A stretch of DNA of 64,000 nt from CAWGET01 sp963821715 (GCA_963821715.1 CAWGET010000002.1:62001-126000); one strand, 5' to 3'; shown: positions 44,771-56,641, counted from the stretch's first letter. Notes: generated by a model from the letters alone, not told the origin. A program made the numbers and translations.

Positions 44771-45931
44771 TTATATTCCGCGTGGGAATCCTATTCTGTT
44801 TGGAGTTGTTGCAGGACCGCCCCAACCGATTAATAATGTAAACCTTAAAGTATCGGCAAGCGGATGCGTTTCTCCGTCCTTAAACATACTTGTTGTTATA
44901 TAACTGAAATCGAATCCGTACATTTCGTAACGGAGACCGGCGCCGAGAGTTATGAATTTTCTGTTGCCATACGAAGGATCTTCGTAAAAGAAACCGGAAC
45001 GTAACGCGAACATAAAATCATTTGGATCGCCGTACCAATATTCCAATCCCATTGAAGTAACTATATCGCGCAATTCTTCGCTTATATCCTGATCAGCCCA
45101 GGATGTAAATACAGCTTGGTAAAATTCATCTTTATTTGTACTGTCAACGCGGTCAACTAAGAGTTTGTGAAAATCGAGTGTATAAGTCAATGAATTATAT
45201 TCGTCTTCAAACAGTCTAAAAGCCATTCCGAGACGGAACATTGTAGGAATTGGATCGGCTTGGGATTGATCTATGTAATACATTTTAGGTCCGAGGTTAC
45301 TAAGATTAATTCCGAGACTGAATCTGTTTCCGAAATCACCAATAAATGGGAGCTCAAGCGATTCAGGACGCCACATAGTAGCTATATCAAAACTTACCGA
45401 TGTGGCGACGCCATTCCCCTCTTCAAACTCTGTAGGTTTATCGGCGAGACGGCTATGTATAACTCTAAAGTTTAATCCTAATCCCCAATCGTTGTGGAGC
45501 TTAGTTGCGTATCCAAGAGTAAGCGCTGCGTCATAAGATCTGAAAATTCCTTCTTCTTTTCCCGCGGAATTAGTTCTGATAAATTCTCCGTAATTCATAT
45601 AGGTGAAACTTCCAAGCAAACTTCCGCCTATATCATCAATATATTGACGGTATGTAAGATACTCATAGAAAAGATCTAGATTAAATTGAGGAAGCCAGTT
45701 ACTATGGGTAATACTAACTTCGGATCCTTTTAGAAATGCGATTCCGGCAGGATTCCAGAAAACGGCCGATGAATTATCAGCCAATCCGCTTCCGGATTCT
45801 CCAATGCCGCCAGCGCGGGAATCAGGAGCTAATTGCAGGAATGGTACCGCAGCTTCACCTTGCGCCAAAATAGCGTTGTTTGCGCTTATAAATAGTATTG
45901 AAAATAATATTAGTTTAATCCATTTTTTCAT
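44771..45931 (-). CDS. porV: type IX secretion outer-membrane protein PorV
   Basis: This is a 386-residue outer-membrane barrel with a signal peptide. The mature N-terminus AAVPFLQLAPDSRAGGIGES followed by SSAVFWNPAGIAFLKGSEV is characteristic of PorV (LptO). In T9SS, PorV shuttles substrates from the translocon to the PorU attachment complex. GGAGG lies 9 bases before the ATG. The gene is 47 bases downstream of porU, and the substrate-like M6 protein follows, so the cluster is functionally coherent. Confidence 0.88.
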   Translation of the reverse strand: MKKWIKLILFSILFISANNAILAQGEAAVPFLQLAPDSRAGGIGESGSGLADNSSAVFWNPAGIAFLKGSEVSITHSNWLPQFNLDLFYEYLTYRQYIDDIGGSLLGSFTYMNYGEFIRTNSAGKEEGIFRSYDAALTLGYATKLHNDWGLGLNFRVIHSRLADKPTEFEEGNGVATSVSFDIATMWRPESLELPFIGDFGNRFSLGINLSNLGPKMYYIDQSQADPIPTMFRLGMAFRLFEDEYNSLTYTLDFHKLLVDRVDSTNKDEFYQAVFTSWADQDISEELRDIVTSMGLEYWYGDPNDFMFALRSGFFYEDPSYGNRKFITLGAGLRYEMYGFDFSYITTSMFKDGETHPLADTLRFTLLIGWGGPATTPNRIGFPRGI

Positions 45932-45978
45932 TATGTTATACCTCCGGGGTAAGATTCATTTTTATATAAACTTTAATT

Positions 45979-48900
45979 TTACCTAATTACAGCCAATTTT
46001 CCAAGAATATTTTCCTTATTTCCGCCGTCCATTGTTTCTACAATTAATTTGTACAAATAGGTCCCGTTCGCTATAAGATTAGCGTCCTCGTCTCTTCCGT
46101 CCCACATTACTTTTACAAATTTATCCGTTATTCCCATTTGTTCAATTTCTTTTATCATCCTTCCGGCAATTGTATAAATTTTGATGCGCACATTTACCGG
46201 ACCAGGAATATTATGTTGAAACGTAAACGCAGTTGCCGATTGAAAGGGATTAGGATAGTTGTAAACATTCCGCACAACAAGACCTTCATCGTCAACAACA
46301 CTGAAATAACTCTCTTCTGATGAAAAGTTGTTGTAAACGTCCCAGGCATTTATCTGAATACTATATTCTCCGGGCTCAAGATCGCTGAACTTATATTCAA
46401 TTTTTCCAGATTTCCCACCGGCATCCAAATCTCCAATAAAATATTCAGTAAGATCTATCGCGTTTTCCTTATCGCCATTCAGAATAGCTTCAAGTCTGTG
46501 TCCAATTCCGGTTCCTGTAGTGTTTAAACCCGTTTCGTCTTCAAGCTGAACTATAAGTTTGAAATCCGGATTCACCAAAAAGGAATTATCAAACGATTCT
46601 TTATCATAAAATATATCAATTTTCGGACCTTCACCGTCATTGGTTGAAGAGGAATCAGTACCGGTTATCTTAATATTATTTGTAAAACCAATACCGTCAC
46701 GGTAATCATTATAAATATAGGCTACTATCTTACCGTTTTTATCTTCGTAAGATATATCTTTCGGCACTACAAAATTCGCTTTGAACTCTCCGTAATCAAC
46801 GCTAACTCTTCCTCGGAAAATCAAACCGCCCTGCTCGATCATTTGAGTAATCCAATTGCGGCTGCAGACTTTTTAATCTTCTCCGAATCATAAACAGAAA
46901 TAATACCTTCGCCGATAAAATTGCTTGCGCTGCTATCGGCGTTTTTTACAGTTCCTTCAATTTCAACACTTCCTAAAGCATTAATAATAACTTCTGTATC
47001 AAGCTGTTTGCCATTCACTTTTTCGATGTGCGCTTGTATCTTCGGAATATTTAACCTTATTGATGGATCGCCAAACAAATGGAACCTCTCATCATTTGTA
47101 GAAGTTCTATTCTGTTTTGTAAGCATATAAGCCAATCCCATCCTTCGAGGTAAACCTTGAGCATCCTTCTCGATTAAAAGTCTTTGGAAAAGAGCAAGAT
47201 TAAAGTAATAATTGCTCGTTGAATATACAGGTCTTACGGCGGCGGTACTTCCTATAATTCCGGCGTTTTTCATAACGAGCATATCTTCGGTGGAACTCGA
47301 AATATTCGGATTATCAAAAAGTGCAAAGTCACAAGTGGCGGCGCTTAGGAAAAAAATTTATCGTTATTTAATCTTGGTACTGTAGTCGATTGTTCAAATA
47401 CGTTTTCGTGAGCCCAGACTTTCGGGTTTCCGTGTCCGATATAATTTACAATTAAAGTGCCGTTATTTATTGCTGAAACTATAGCGTCATTTACAGCCGG
47501 TTTTCTTCTGCCAGAGCCGACAAAAATCGGAGGATATTCAGCAAGATAAATTTTATTTAATATAAAATATTCAGGTATCGATTCACGATGCGACAGCTTC
47601 TGACTGACCTGTATGTCTGGTTCCATCGGTCTTATTTTGGTCGGTTGGTCCGTCATCGGCTACAAGAGTTATTGTATTCTGCCATAGGGTTTGACCGGGA
47701 TCTGTTTCATATTTAATTATTTTATCGACCACATTTTCGGCTTCATCCGTAGAATTGATGTTAAGTCTTCCCACAGCAACGTCCGCTTCTTTATCATTCC
47801 CGGAAATCCTGCTGAAATAATCGTCAAACGGATAGCTTTCAATCTTATCAAGAGATTCATATGTTTGAAAGGTTGGAACAAAATTATTGCTCAATCCTTC
47901 GATATCCAAATAGTCGTAAGTGCCGTCTCCGAAAAGTAAAACATATGCAGGCGGAACTTCCCAATTCTTGAAAGCATAGCTGATCATGTTTCTTATTGCT
48001 GTCGGATCCATTTGTCCGCCTGAGAAAACATTTAAGATATCGCTAACGTAAGCTACCTTCGATACCAGTTTATCGGGGCTCTCATTCTCTTTGTAATTTT
48101 TTAATCGATTGGCTTGTTCTTCAAATCTTTCGTCTGTGATTATCAAATATTCCGCACGATTACTTGTTGATGCCAAATCGGAGTTTTTTACTTTTTCAAA
48201 ATTTTCGGGAGTTTTCAATTTATTATTTGTAAGTGCTAAATACTTCGACCGCGAACCTTTCAATTCCCCGGCCTGAAAAGTTGCTTGTCCGCCGCTTATT
48301 TTGGCAGGACTTATTTTTCTTACATTAGCATAATCTGTCACTTCATAAACCGAAATATCACTCGTAGAAAAATTATTAAGAGTATATTCAATTACTGAAG
48401 TCGTGTCCTCAGAAAAAAAGATCAGCTGGTTATCATCGGGACGAAGAAGTTTTTTGTAACGGATCTCGAAATAATCCAGATAACCTTTTTCTTCCAACCC
48501 TGATGACTCAAAAATAAATTTAAGAGCGCTTCTATTTTCCGGCAAATTACCGGAAAATTGCGCCGAACCGGAATGAAGTCTGCCGACATCATATGAATCG
48601 GTGTCCACCATTGAGGTATTTGGAGTAAATCTGATTGTCATTCTCGTAAATTTTTAACTGAATCGATTTAAGTGAAACATTGGCAAATTGGTAATTATAA
48701 TTTATCTTACTGCCTGCAACAATATTTCCGAGAGAAGAGATATAAGTAAAACTTTTATCGGATGAACTAAAAGTATCGCCGAAATAAATTCTGCCGGAGC
48801 TAAGCACATTAATCTTATCTTCATCGTGGAAAGCAAAAGCTTCGGTAATATCCTGCTTAAAAGCGGAAGCCGAGTTTTCGGACTGACGAAGTTCAATTCT

Positions 48901-49938
48901 TTTGCCGGTACCATCATCTGCTGTTATATAATAATAATTTTCGTTTGAAAAGAAATGTTTACGACGTACAATTTTCTGCTTTCCCGCGTCGAATTCCCAG
49001 GAATTAATGCCACGGCCGTAAAAAAGTATATAATCGCTCTCGTCAAACTTTCCGTCCGATTCTCCGACAACTTGAATTGCCACTTCTCTTAATCCAACGG
49101 GAACTTCGTCCGGCACAGCTTCGGGAAGCATATATCCGCCGTTGTTGTATATTTTTATATTACGAGGATCTACTTGATCCGGATTGATTCCAATCGAATT
49201 TAATGTATTCCTGTCAATTCTGTAAATTCCTTCTTCGGGCGTTTGAAAACGGAACCAGTTACCTGTTGCTAAAATTCCGTCGGAAGGTTTTCTCAGTTTT
49301 TCTCTCCGCAACCCCCAATTTTTCGCAGTGTTGTAATTGATAACGGAAGCTTCAACAATTTCATCATCAAGAAGAGAAAATTGAGCGGCGGGTTTGGAAT
49401 AATTTACTCGGAATACAATTTTATTGTAAAGTTTTATTTCTCCTGTTTTGCGATTGAAAAGATATGGCAGGATCTTGATCTTCTGAACCTGGAGATTTCT
49501 TATCATTCCGAATTCGCCGAACATCACCTGTTCTGGATTTGAACCCTGCGAATAATTTTCAGTTATTTTATATTCTGCAGAATAAAAATCTTTACTTTTA
49601 TCTGGATAAGGAACCGGAGCAATCTTCCCTCTTATTGTATTAAAGGAAGATGAAATAATTTGAATTGTATTTCCGAATTCTGATGGAAGGCCAATGTTAA
49701 AATTTCTTATCGAATTTTCTGGTTCTCCGTAAGTCTTTTGTTCGTCAGGGAAAGTATTGGCGACGACAAAACTAAAATAGTTTTCACCGTCAATCATAAT
49801 TTTTTGGGTATCGGAATAAACCGGTGTGTATTCTACTACGATGGAATTCTCATCCGAGGATAGGACTCTAAAATCCTGAGCCAATAATTGGGACAGGCAA
49901 AATAATAGAAATAATATAATAGTGAATTTGCTTTTCAT
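45979..49938 (-). CDS. porU: type IX secretion sortase PorU, broken by four frameshifts
   Basis: PorU is a gingipain-like (C25) peptidase that removes the sorting domain and attaches cargo at the cell surface. Joined, it would be about 1,319 residues. It has a signal peptide (MKSKFTIILFLLFCLSQLLAQ), a long beta-rich N-terminal region and the C25 domain with PAYVLLFGDGTYDY. The catalytic His is in IVNYIGHGNPKVWAHE (about 47433) and the catalytic Cys in LSAATCDFALFD (about 47332). The C-terminus holds an Ig/FlgD-like domain (VYNYPNPFQSATAF). The frame breaks near 48603, 47590, 47350-47356 (a run of seven A on the plus strand) and 46850. Each is repaired by changing a single base count. The reading-through sequence on both sides of every break is well preserved, so a sequence error is more likely than decay. 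Confidence 0.85.
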
Positions 49939-50128
49939 AATAACTTTACGTTTCTGATCAGAATTTAAGAATACAATATGTCAGTTTTTCGGCATATTTC
50001 AACAGAAAAATAGCGTAGCAAATTCCTATATAATACTTCCTTAATTTTTTTGAATCAAAATTTGTCAAGAATGAAGATGAATGTCAAGTCATTTAGATTA
50101 TTTTTTTGTTTCACTCCTTTCCTCATCT

Positions 50129-53100
50129 TCATTTTTTAACTTTTCCTGCAGAGCTTTCAAGTTTATATTCGGAATTATCCGAATAAAATTTTACATAGTA
50201 AAATAAGAGGTAGTATAATCGCAGTATTTTTTCTATGTCCTTATCATCCTTTATTTCTTTATTTTTTGTAACTGTTATTAATGTAAATAGCCAGTTTATG
50301 AGATTCTCAAAGTTTTCTTTGCTGTAATAAGTCACGCCTTCGTATCTGTTAATACCAAGATAAGCCTTTATCGCCGGGTCTTCAAAAAATTCCAATATTT
50401 CTTTCGATTTTATTTTTAAATACGCAGAAAAATTTTCTTTGTTGTTTTCTTCTACTTCTTTATCGAGGTCGAAGAATTTTTCGTCATACCTGTTTAGAAT
50501 ATTGAGAAGTAAAATATCTCTGTCAACATCATTTTCGCTTTTCCCTAGGCGTTTCAGAATATTTCTAACCGGTGTATCAAGAACCAATTCCTCTACGAAA
50601 TTGTCTTGCAAAGTGTTATTATTACTAAACATTTTATTCATCTTGCGGATTAGGAGCCAGACTAAGAATATTATTTCATTTTCACGATAATTCGATTTAG
50701 GCGAAAGCCGCATTGAATCGTATATATCACGGTATCTTACATCACGCTCAAATATTTTTTTATTACCGAGTATTGAGTTTAATCTGCCGACGGTTTTAAG
50801 TTTATCCTCAAAATCGGAAGCCAACTGATTTACATCTGCTTTAAGATTGAAGTGATTCTTAACGATGTTTATCAATCCGGTGAATTTTTGATTTATATAA
50901 TCAAGTTCTAAAAATTCGCCTTCAGGATCGTCGAGCAAAATAAAATAATCCGTTATGAGAGATAAAACCTTATCTTCAAATACTGATGTAAATTCATTAT
51001 GAACCGGAGCTAAGCGTAATTCTTTTACCGCTCTTCTTATATCAGAATGTCCCTGATTTTGAAATCTCTGAGATATCTCAAAATATTCACCCGTCTCATC
51101 GTAAACTTCTTCAAAATCCAAATATACTTGATATTGAAATCCATTTAGTTCAGCGTAAAAACCGTTATGTGCAATATCTTGTCCCGATTTTATAAACTGC
51201 AGACCGGAGATCTGTTCTCTGTAGATGTAAAATACTTTATAATCGGTGTTAATGTTTAGTGCTTCGGCTAAAGTTTTTGTAGCGCTGTTTTTATTATTGT
51301 CAAGTTTTGGAGTCGAGCGGAAAATCTTTCCCGCCGTCGAATCATATTTATTGTTGTATAAAACTAGCGCTCTCTGGTTTCCTTCCATATTTGTAAAAGC
51401 GTATACATTTTCGTTCAGGTTGCCGAAGTTATCATGAAAATCGAAAAACCAAAAATTATAAACCTGGCTGAAGAGATATCTTCTCTGCATCAGCGGAAAG
51501 ATCTCTCGCTCGTGCCTATCAACAAGCCATTGATTTGGGAATTCGTTGTAATAAGCACGCTTGTATTCCATTCCGTATTTTTCTGTGTAACCTTCAATTT
51601 GTCCGTGAGCGAACATCGGAAGTCCGGGCAAAGTAATCATTAAAATGGCTACTCCGAAATATTTGTCTTCCGTTCCGAATTGTCTAATCGCGGTTTCTTC
51701 ATCCGGGTTGCTCATAAAGTTTACGTAACGCTTTAAAATTTCCGGTTCAAATTCCAGAGTGTTGGTAATCAGATCGCGGTATTTTTCGTTTTCCTCTTTC
51801 ATCATCATATGCATAAATGCACTGTTGTAAACGCGGTGCATTCCGAGAGTGCGCACGAAATAGCCTTCGAGCAGCCAGAAGGCTTCGGCGAGAAGAAGTG
51901 TGTCCGGCAATTCATTATTTATCCTGTCAACAACTTCGCGCCAGAATTCTACCGGGAAAAATGAATCGAATTCTTCGCGCGTTAAAGCGTAATCGGATCG
52001 TGAAGGAATATCGCCGCCCGTTCCCGGCTGCGGATACCAAAGCCGGTGAAAATGTTTCTTCGCCAAAGTCATCGCCGCGTCAAATCGTATAATTGAAAAC
52101 TTCCGGGCAACGTCCATAATTTTTTGGATTACCGCTTCTCGCACTTCGGCTTTAAGCATATCGAGCTGCGCCGTATCGTTCCACGGCATATTCGTTCCGT
52201 CGTTTCCGTGATAAATATATTTCACGCTTCCGTTTCTTTTATCTACTCTTTGGAAAACTACAGCGGCGTCAGAACGCGAAAAATATCCGTCGTCAATCCG
52301 TATTTCCAAATCCTGATCCTGCGATAAATTCTCTCCGGTAAATTTATATCCAGGGAACGGCGGGTAATCCGACTGCACAAAATATTCAGGATGTTCAATA
52401 ATCCATTTGGAATAAATTCCGGTATGATTTGGAACCATATCGCTCGCTAGCCTGATTCCTTTGGCTTTCGCACGTTCATTCAAATTGTTGTAAGCCTCTT
52501 CGCCTCCTATATCAGCGGCAATTTGATAATCATAAAGAGAATAAGCCGAAGCAACCGCGTCGATATTTCCCATAATATGTTTTATTCTTTTCGAAGCCTC
52601 GCTCCGTTCCCAAATACCGATAAGCCAGAGACCGGTAAAATTCCACCTCGCAAGCAGTTCAAGTTCTTCATCGGGAATCTGATCGAGGCGATGAATGTGA
52701 CGCTGATATTTTTTTGATAGCTGATCTAACCAGACGTAAGTATTCTTAGCGATTATCACAACCCGCGGCATCCAATCAATATCCTGCGTAAATCGTTCCA
52801 CTTCATCGTAATCTTTGTATGCGTCCAGCGCGTATTTGTATCCGGATTTACCAAGCGAAAAAATATCGGCGTTATCGAGATTTCCTTTATATTTCGGCAC
52901 GATCGTCGGCGCTCCCCCGCCTCCTCCGAAAGAGTCGAACATTATGTCTTCCTTTAATAGATCTTTTCCGCTCAATAATTTTTTTAGAAATTTTTCGTCG
53001 AGCAGAATTTTCCATTTTTCCTTTATGAAGTCTAGCTGGCTCTCTATGTCGTCGGGATTTTTTAAAATCGGCGTTTTTAATAATTCAAAAATATCCTGAT

Positions 53101-53731
53101 CATCAGGACCAAATTTTTTCTCTTTCTTAAAAAATTCATCCAAAGTGGAAATCAATTTTTTATATAATTTTTTTTCTTTGAAATAATTTTCGTCGAAAAG
53201 TTCTTTCAGTTTTATATTTGCCGGATTAAAATTAGCTATGTGTAATAGTATTAATTCTTCAAGAGCAATGTTTACGTTCGATCTTCCGTTTGTTTCCGCG
53301 TTAAGATATTCTGCCGGAGTTAATTCTTTTTTAAAGACGCTTTGCGGCGGAAAGAGTGCAATAAAATTTTCCAGAAAACTTTGCAGTTGTATATCGTTTA
53401 ATTTTTCCTTTAGATGACTGACCGCCTTTCCAAAAACTCCGGGATTTTCCTTCTCCTCGTATTCCCGCAATAAGTAATGATAAATCTCGTCTAATAATCC
53501 CGCAGCATTTACCTGTCCCGGCTTTACTTTATTTTTATCGTCTCTCTTTTTGTTCAGCCGTTCAGTAAATATCCTAACCTGGCGGAAATTAATGAATACT
53601 ACATTACCCTCGGTGGAAAACATTGTTTCATCGATATCATATTTATCTCTTATTTTTCTTGCAATGTGAAACTCATAAACGGGCGTAATTGGTTTCTCTA
53701 ATTTTAGAATAATCTTCCGGGAAGATTCCAT
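50129..53731 (-). CDS. large GH13 alpha-amylase-family enzyme
   Basis: This is an intracellular protein of about 1,200 residues without a signal peptide. Residues 1-300 are helical and unrecognised, ending in a glycine-rich hinge (FDSFGGGGGAP). The GH13 barrel then shows region I SDMVPNHTG, region II IIRFDAAMTLAKKHFH with the nucleophile Asp, and region III DTLLLAEAFW with the acid Glu. Region IV is FMSNPDEETA, where proline replaces the usual histidine before the third Asp. About 350 C-terminal residues are helical and unassigned. I prefer the ATG at 53731, which has GAGG 6 bases upstream, over one at 53761. It may act on glycogen or maltodextrin; hydrolase versus transferase cannot be told. 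Confidence 0.82.
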   Translation of the reverse strand: MESSRKIILKLEKPITPVYEFHIARKIRDKYDIDETMFSTEGNVVFINFRQVRIFTERLNKKRDDKNKVKPGQVNAAGLLDEIYHYLLREYEEKENPGVFGKAVSHLKEKLNDIQLQSFLENFIALFPPQSVFKKELTPAEYLNAETNGRSNVNIALEELILLHIANFNPANIKLKELFDENYFKEKKLYKKLISTLDEFFKKEKKFGPDDQDIFELLKTPILKNPDDIESQLDFIKEKWKILLDEKFLKKLLSGKDLLKEDIMFDSFGGGGGAPTIVPKYKGNLDNADIFSLGKSGYKYALDAYKDYDEVERFTQDIDWMPRVVIIAKNTYVWLDQLSKKYQRHIHRLDQIPDEELELLARWNFTGLWLIGIWERSEASKRIKHIMGNIDAVASAYSLYDYQIAADIGGEEAYNNLNERAKAKGIRLASDMVPNHTGIYSKWIIEHPEYFVQSDYPPFPGYKFTGENLSQDQDLEIRIDDGYFSRSDAAVVFQRVDKRNGSVKYIYHGNDGTNMPWNDTAQLDMLKAEVREAVIQKIMDVARKFSIIRFDAAMTLAKKHFHRLWYPQPGTGGDIPSRSDYALTREEFDSFFPVEFWREVVDRINNELPDTLLLAEAFWLLEGYFVRTLGMHRVYNSAFMHMMMKEENEKYRDLITNTLEFEPEILKRYVNFMSNPDEETAIRQFGTEDKYFGVAILMITLPGLPMFAHGQIEGYTEKYGMEYKRAYYNEFPNQWLVDRHEREIFPLMQRRYLFSQVYNFWFFDFHDNFGNLNENVYAFTNMEGNQRALVLYNNKYDSTAGKIFRSTPKLDNNKNSATKTLAEALNINTDYKVFYIYREQISGLQFIKSGQDIAHNGFYAELNGFQYQVYLDFEEVYDETGEYFEISQRFQNQGHSDIRRAVKELRLAPVHNEFTSVFEDKVLSLITDYFILLDDPEGEFLELDYINQKFTGLINIVKNHFNLKADVNQLASDFEDKLKTVGRLNSILGNKKIFERDVRYRDIYDSMRLSPKSNYRENEIIFLVWLLIRKMNKMFSNNNTLQDNFVEELVLDTPVRNILKRLGKSENDVDRDILLLNILNRYDEKFFDLDKEVEENNKENFSAYLKIKSKEILEFFEDPAIKAYLGINRYEGVTYYSKENFENLINWLFTLITVTKNKEIKDDKDIEKILRLYYLLFYYVKFYSDNSEYKLESSAGKVKK

Positions 53732-53761
53732 CTTTATCCTCAATAAATTTTCAACAATCAT

Positions 53762-54022
53762 ATATAAGTATTATTAGAAGATATAAGAAATTTTATTTTA
53801 TCCAAAAAAGAAGAACTAGAAAATAAATTAGCAGATATTTTTCGAAAGCAGCTGTATATATGATTGAGAATAATTGGGTATCGAACATTTTAATGCACTG
53901 TCTGCAAAACTTCCCTACATTTGATTTTAAAATTTTTCAATCCATAAAAGTAAAAAATTTTGTAGCTTTTAATTTTTGATTAGAAAAAGATTTATAAATT
54001 TATTTTAGAATTATACGAAACT
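53762..54022. other. divergent intergenic region
   Basis: About 260 AT-rich bases separate the divergently transcribed GH13 and mutS genes, so it must hold both promoters. No box is convincing enough to call. The string TTCCCTACATTT near 53910-53921 matches the arm of the palindrome pair at 23.7 kb and may be a leftover of the same element. Confidence 0.5.
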
Positions 54023-56641
54023 ATGTCCAATAAAACTCCCTTAATGGCTCAATATCATAAGATCAAAACGGATCATCCGGATACGCTGATTTTATTTCGG
54101 GTTGGGGATTTCTACGAGACATTTGACGAAGATGCGAAAACAGCTTCGAAGGTATTGGGAATTACTCTTACTAAACGCGCTAACGGCGCGGCAAGCAGCG
54201 TTCCGCTTGCAGGTTTCCCTTATCACGCTGTCGATTCTTATCTGCCAAAACTCGTACGCGCCGGATTGCGCGTGGCGATATGCGAGCAAGTCGAAGATCC
54301 GAAACTCGCTAAAGGGCTTGTAAAGAGAGATGTGATTGAGGTAGTTACTCCGGGTGTTACTCTTTCGGATAAACTGCTCGACCATAAAAAAAACAATTAT
54401 CTTCTATCGATTTTCATTTTTGACGATTTTGCCGGAATCTCATTTTGCGATATTTCAACCGGAGAATACTTTTTATACGAAATACCGAAATCACAAATTG
54501 CTAATCAGATAATTTTAATCAATCCGTCAGAGATCCTGATAAGCAAAAAACAGCGAGATGAACTTGAGCCTGTTTTAAAAAAAGTAAGCGATTCGATACG
54601 CATTACCAAAATAGACGAATGGATTTTCAGTTACGAATACGGCTACGAAATTTTATGCGAACATTTTAAAACAGTTAATCTCAAAGGATTCGGAGTTGAG
54701 AATTTTCGTGGTGGAATTATTTCTGCCGGAACGATTCTAAATTATCTTCAGGAAACACAGAAGGCATCTCTTCCCCATTTAAATAAAGTATCGCTTTATA
54801 ATCCATCCGATTTTATGCTTCTGGATTTCGCGACGAAAAGAAATCTGGAAATTATTTATTCCATGCAAAGCGGCGGACGGGAAGGATCGCTTATATATAT
54901 TCTTGATAAAACAGAAACCGCAATGGGCGGAAGGTTATTGAAGAAGTGGATTTCCGCTCCCCTCCGCAGAGTTGAACAGATCAAAAAGCGCCAGGAATGC
55001 ATTGGCGAATTTTTTGATAACCGTATTTTGAGATTGAACCTGATAAAGGAACTTCACGAAATCGGCGATCTGGAAAGACTTATTGCAAGGATCAGTGCCG
55101 GACGCGCGAATCCGCGCGAGCTTGTGAACATAAAATCATCGCTTAAAAAAATTCCTTTAGTCAAACAGTTATTGGATCAGGTAAAATCGGAAGAACTTCG
55201 CGATCTGAATGAAAATCTGATCGATCTGGAAGAATTGATTTCATTGATCGAAATCGCGATTTCGGACGAACCGCCGTTAAATCTAAATGATGGAAAAGTT
55301 ATCCGCGACGGCTACAACGCCGAACTAGACGAACTGCGGGGATTATCGGGCAACGCAAAAACCTGGATCGCCAATCTGCAAAAATCCGAAAGAGAACGCA
55401 ATAATATTTCTTCTCTAAAAGTAAGCTATAATAAAGTTTTCGGTTATTACATTGAGATAAGCAATACGCACCGGAATAAAATTCCCGAAAATTATATCCG
55501 CAAGCAAACTCTTGTAAACAGCGAAAGATATATTACTCCGGAGCTGAAAGAATATGAAGACAAAATTTTAAATGCGGAAGAAAAGATTATTTCGCTCGAA
55601 CATAAATTGTTCAATGAAGTCCGCGTGAAAATTGCTGCAGAAACAGAAGCGATACAAGGAAACGCAAGACTGATCGGGATGTTAGACTGTTATGTTTCCT
55701 TCGCAGAATGTGCCGAGCAATATAATTATGTAAAACCCGAAGTTAACGACTCCGACGAAATATTGATTGAAGAAGGCCGTCATCCCGTAGTTGAAAGAAT
55801 TTTACCGCCCGGCGAAAAGTTCACGCCAAATTCTTCGCGTTTAAAAAATTCGGAAGATCAAATAATTATTTTGACCGGACCAAATATGGCGGGCAAATCG
55901 GTCTTCTTGCGGCAAGTGGGATTAATTGTACTGATGGCGCAGACCGGATCATTCGTTCCGGCGAAGGAAGCGCGAATAGGAGTTGTGGATAAAATTTATA
56001 CGCGCGTCGGCGCCAGCGATAATATAAGCGCAGGCGAAAGCACATTCCTCGTAGAAATGCAGGAAGCCGCTAACATATTAAATAATGCGACAAACAAAAG
56101 CCTTATTTTACTGGATGAAATCGGACGCGGAACAAGCACTTTCGACGGTATATCAATTGCCTGGGCGATAACGGAATATCTACACGAACATCCGGACATC
56201 TCAGCCAAGACGCTTTTCGCTACACACTATCACGAATTAAATGAGATGGCGACAATCTTTCCGCGGATAAAAAATTTCAAAGTGGAGGTTCGGGAATACG
56301 GCGACAAGGTTATTTTTCTTCACAAAGTTTCGAAAGGCGGAGCTGATCACAGTTACGGAATTCAAGTGGGGCAGATGGCTGGTCTTCCACTTTTTGTGGT
56401 CAATCGTTCCAAAGAAATTTTGGAAAATCTTGAAAGCAAAGAATTGACGCCTTACGAAATTAAAAAACAGAAACTCGCAAAATTAAAACGCCCGAACGAC
56501 GAAGTTCAATTCAGCTTATTTGAAGTTAAAGACGATAAACTTCGGAAAGAAATTTCTGGAATGGAATTAGATAAGATGACGCCGATTGAAGCGTTGAACA
56601 AGTTAAACGAATTAAGAAAAAGAGCGAACGACGATGAATAA
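54023..56641 (+). CDS. mutS: DNA mismatch repair protein MutS
   Basis: This is an 872-residue mismatch-recognition ATPase. The N-terminal mismatch-binding domain has ILFRVGDFYETFDEDA. The ATPase has the P-loop LTGPNMAGKSVFLRQ, SAGESTFLVEMQEAANIL and the Walker B segment LILLDEIGRGTSTFDG. The helix-turn-helix end is near MTPIEALNKLNELR. It is intact and full length. It is one of only a few genes on the plus strand here and overlaps the DUF1684 lipoprotein gene by 8 bases. Confidence 0.97.
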   Translation: MSNKTPLMAQYHKIKTDHPDTLILFRVGDFYETFDEDAKTASKVLGITLTKRANGAASSVPLAGFPYHAVDSYLPKLVRAGLRVAICEQVEDPKLAKGLVKRDVIEVVTPGVTLSDKLLDHKKNNYLLSIFIFDDFAGISFCDISTGEYFLYEIPKSQIANQIILINPSEILISKKQRDELEPVLKKVSDSIRITKIDEWIFSYEYGYEILCEHFKTVNLKGFGVENFRGGIISAGTILNYLQETQKASLPHLNKVSLYNPSDFMLLDFATKRNLEIIYSMQSGGREGSLIYILDKTETAMGGRLLKKWISAPLRRVEQIKKRQECIGEFFDNRILRLNLIKELHEIGDLERLIARISAGRANPRELVNIKSSLKKIPLVKQLLDQVKSEELRDLNENLIDLEELISLIEIAISDEPPLNLNDGKVIRDGYNAELDELRGLSGNAKTWIANLQKSERERNNISSLKVSYNKVFGYYIEISNTHRNKIPENYIRKQTLVNSERYITPELKEYEDKILNAEEKIISLEHKLFNEVRVKIAAETEAIQGNARLIGMLDCYVSFAECAEQYNYVKPEVNDSDEILIEEGRHPVVERILPPGEKFTPNSSRLKNSEDQIIILTGPNMAGKSVFLRQVGLIVLMAQTGSFVPAKEARIGVVDKIYTRVGASDNISAGESTFLVEMQEAANILNNATNKSLILLDEIGRGTSTFDGISIAWAITEYLHEHPDISAKTLFATHYHELNEMATIFPRIKNFKVEVREYGDKVIFLHKVSKGGADHSYGIQVGQMAGLPLFVVNRSKEILENLESKELTPYEIKKQKLAKLKRPNDEVQFSLFEVKDDKLRKEISGMELDKMTPIEALNKLNELRKRANDDE

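Noticed and set aside
52815..53099. Plus-strand frames of 60-95 codons inside the GH13 gene and other long genes
   Set aside because: They are antisense shadows of well-conserved coding regions and have no start signals or family features.
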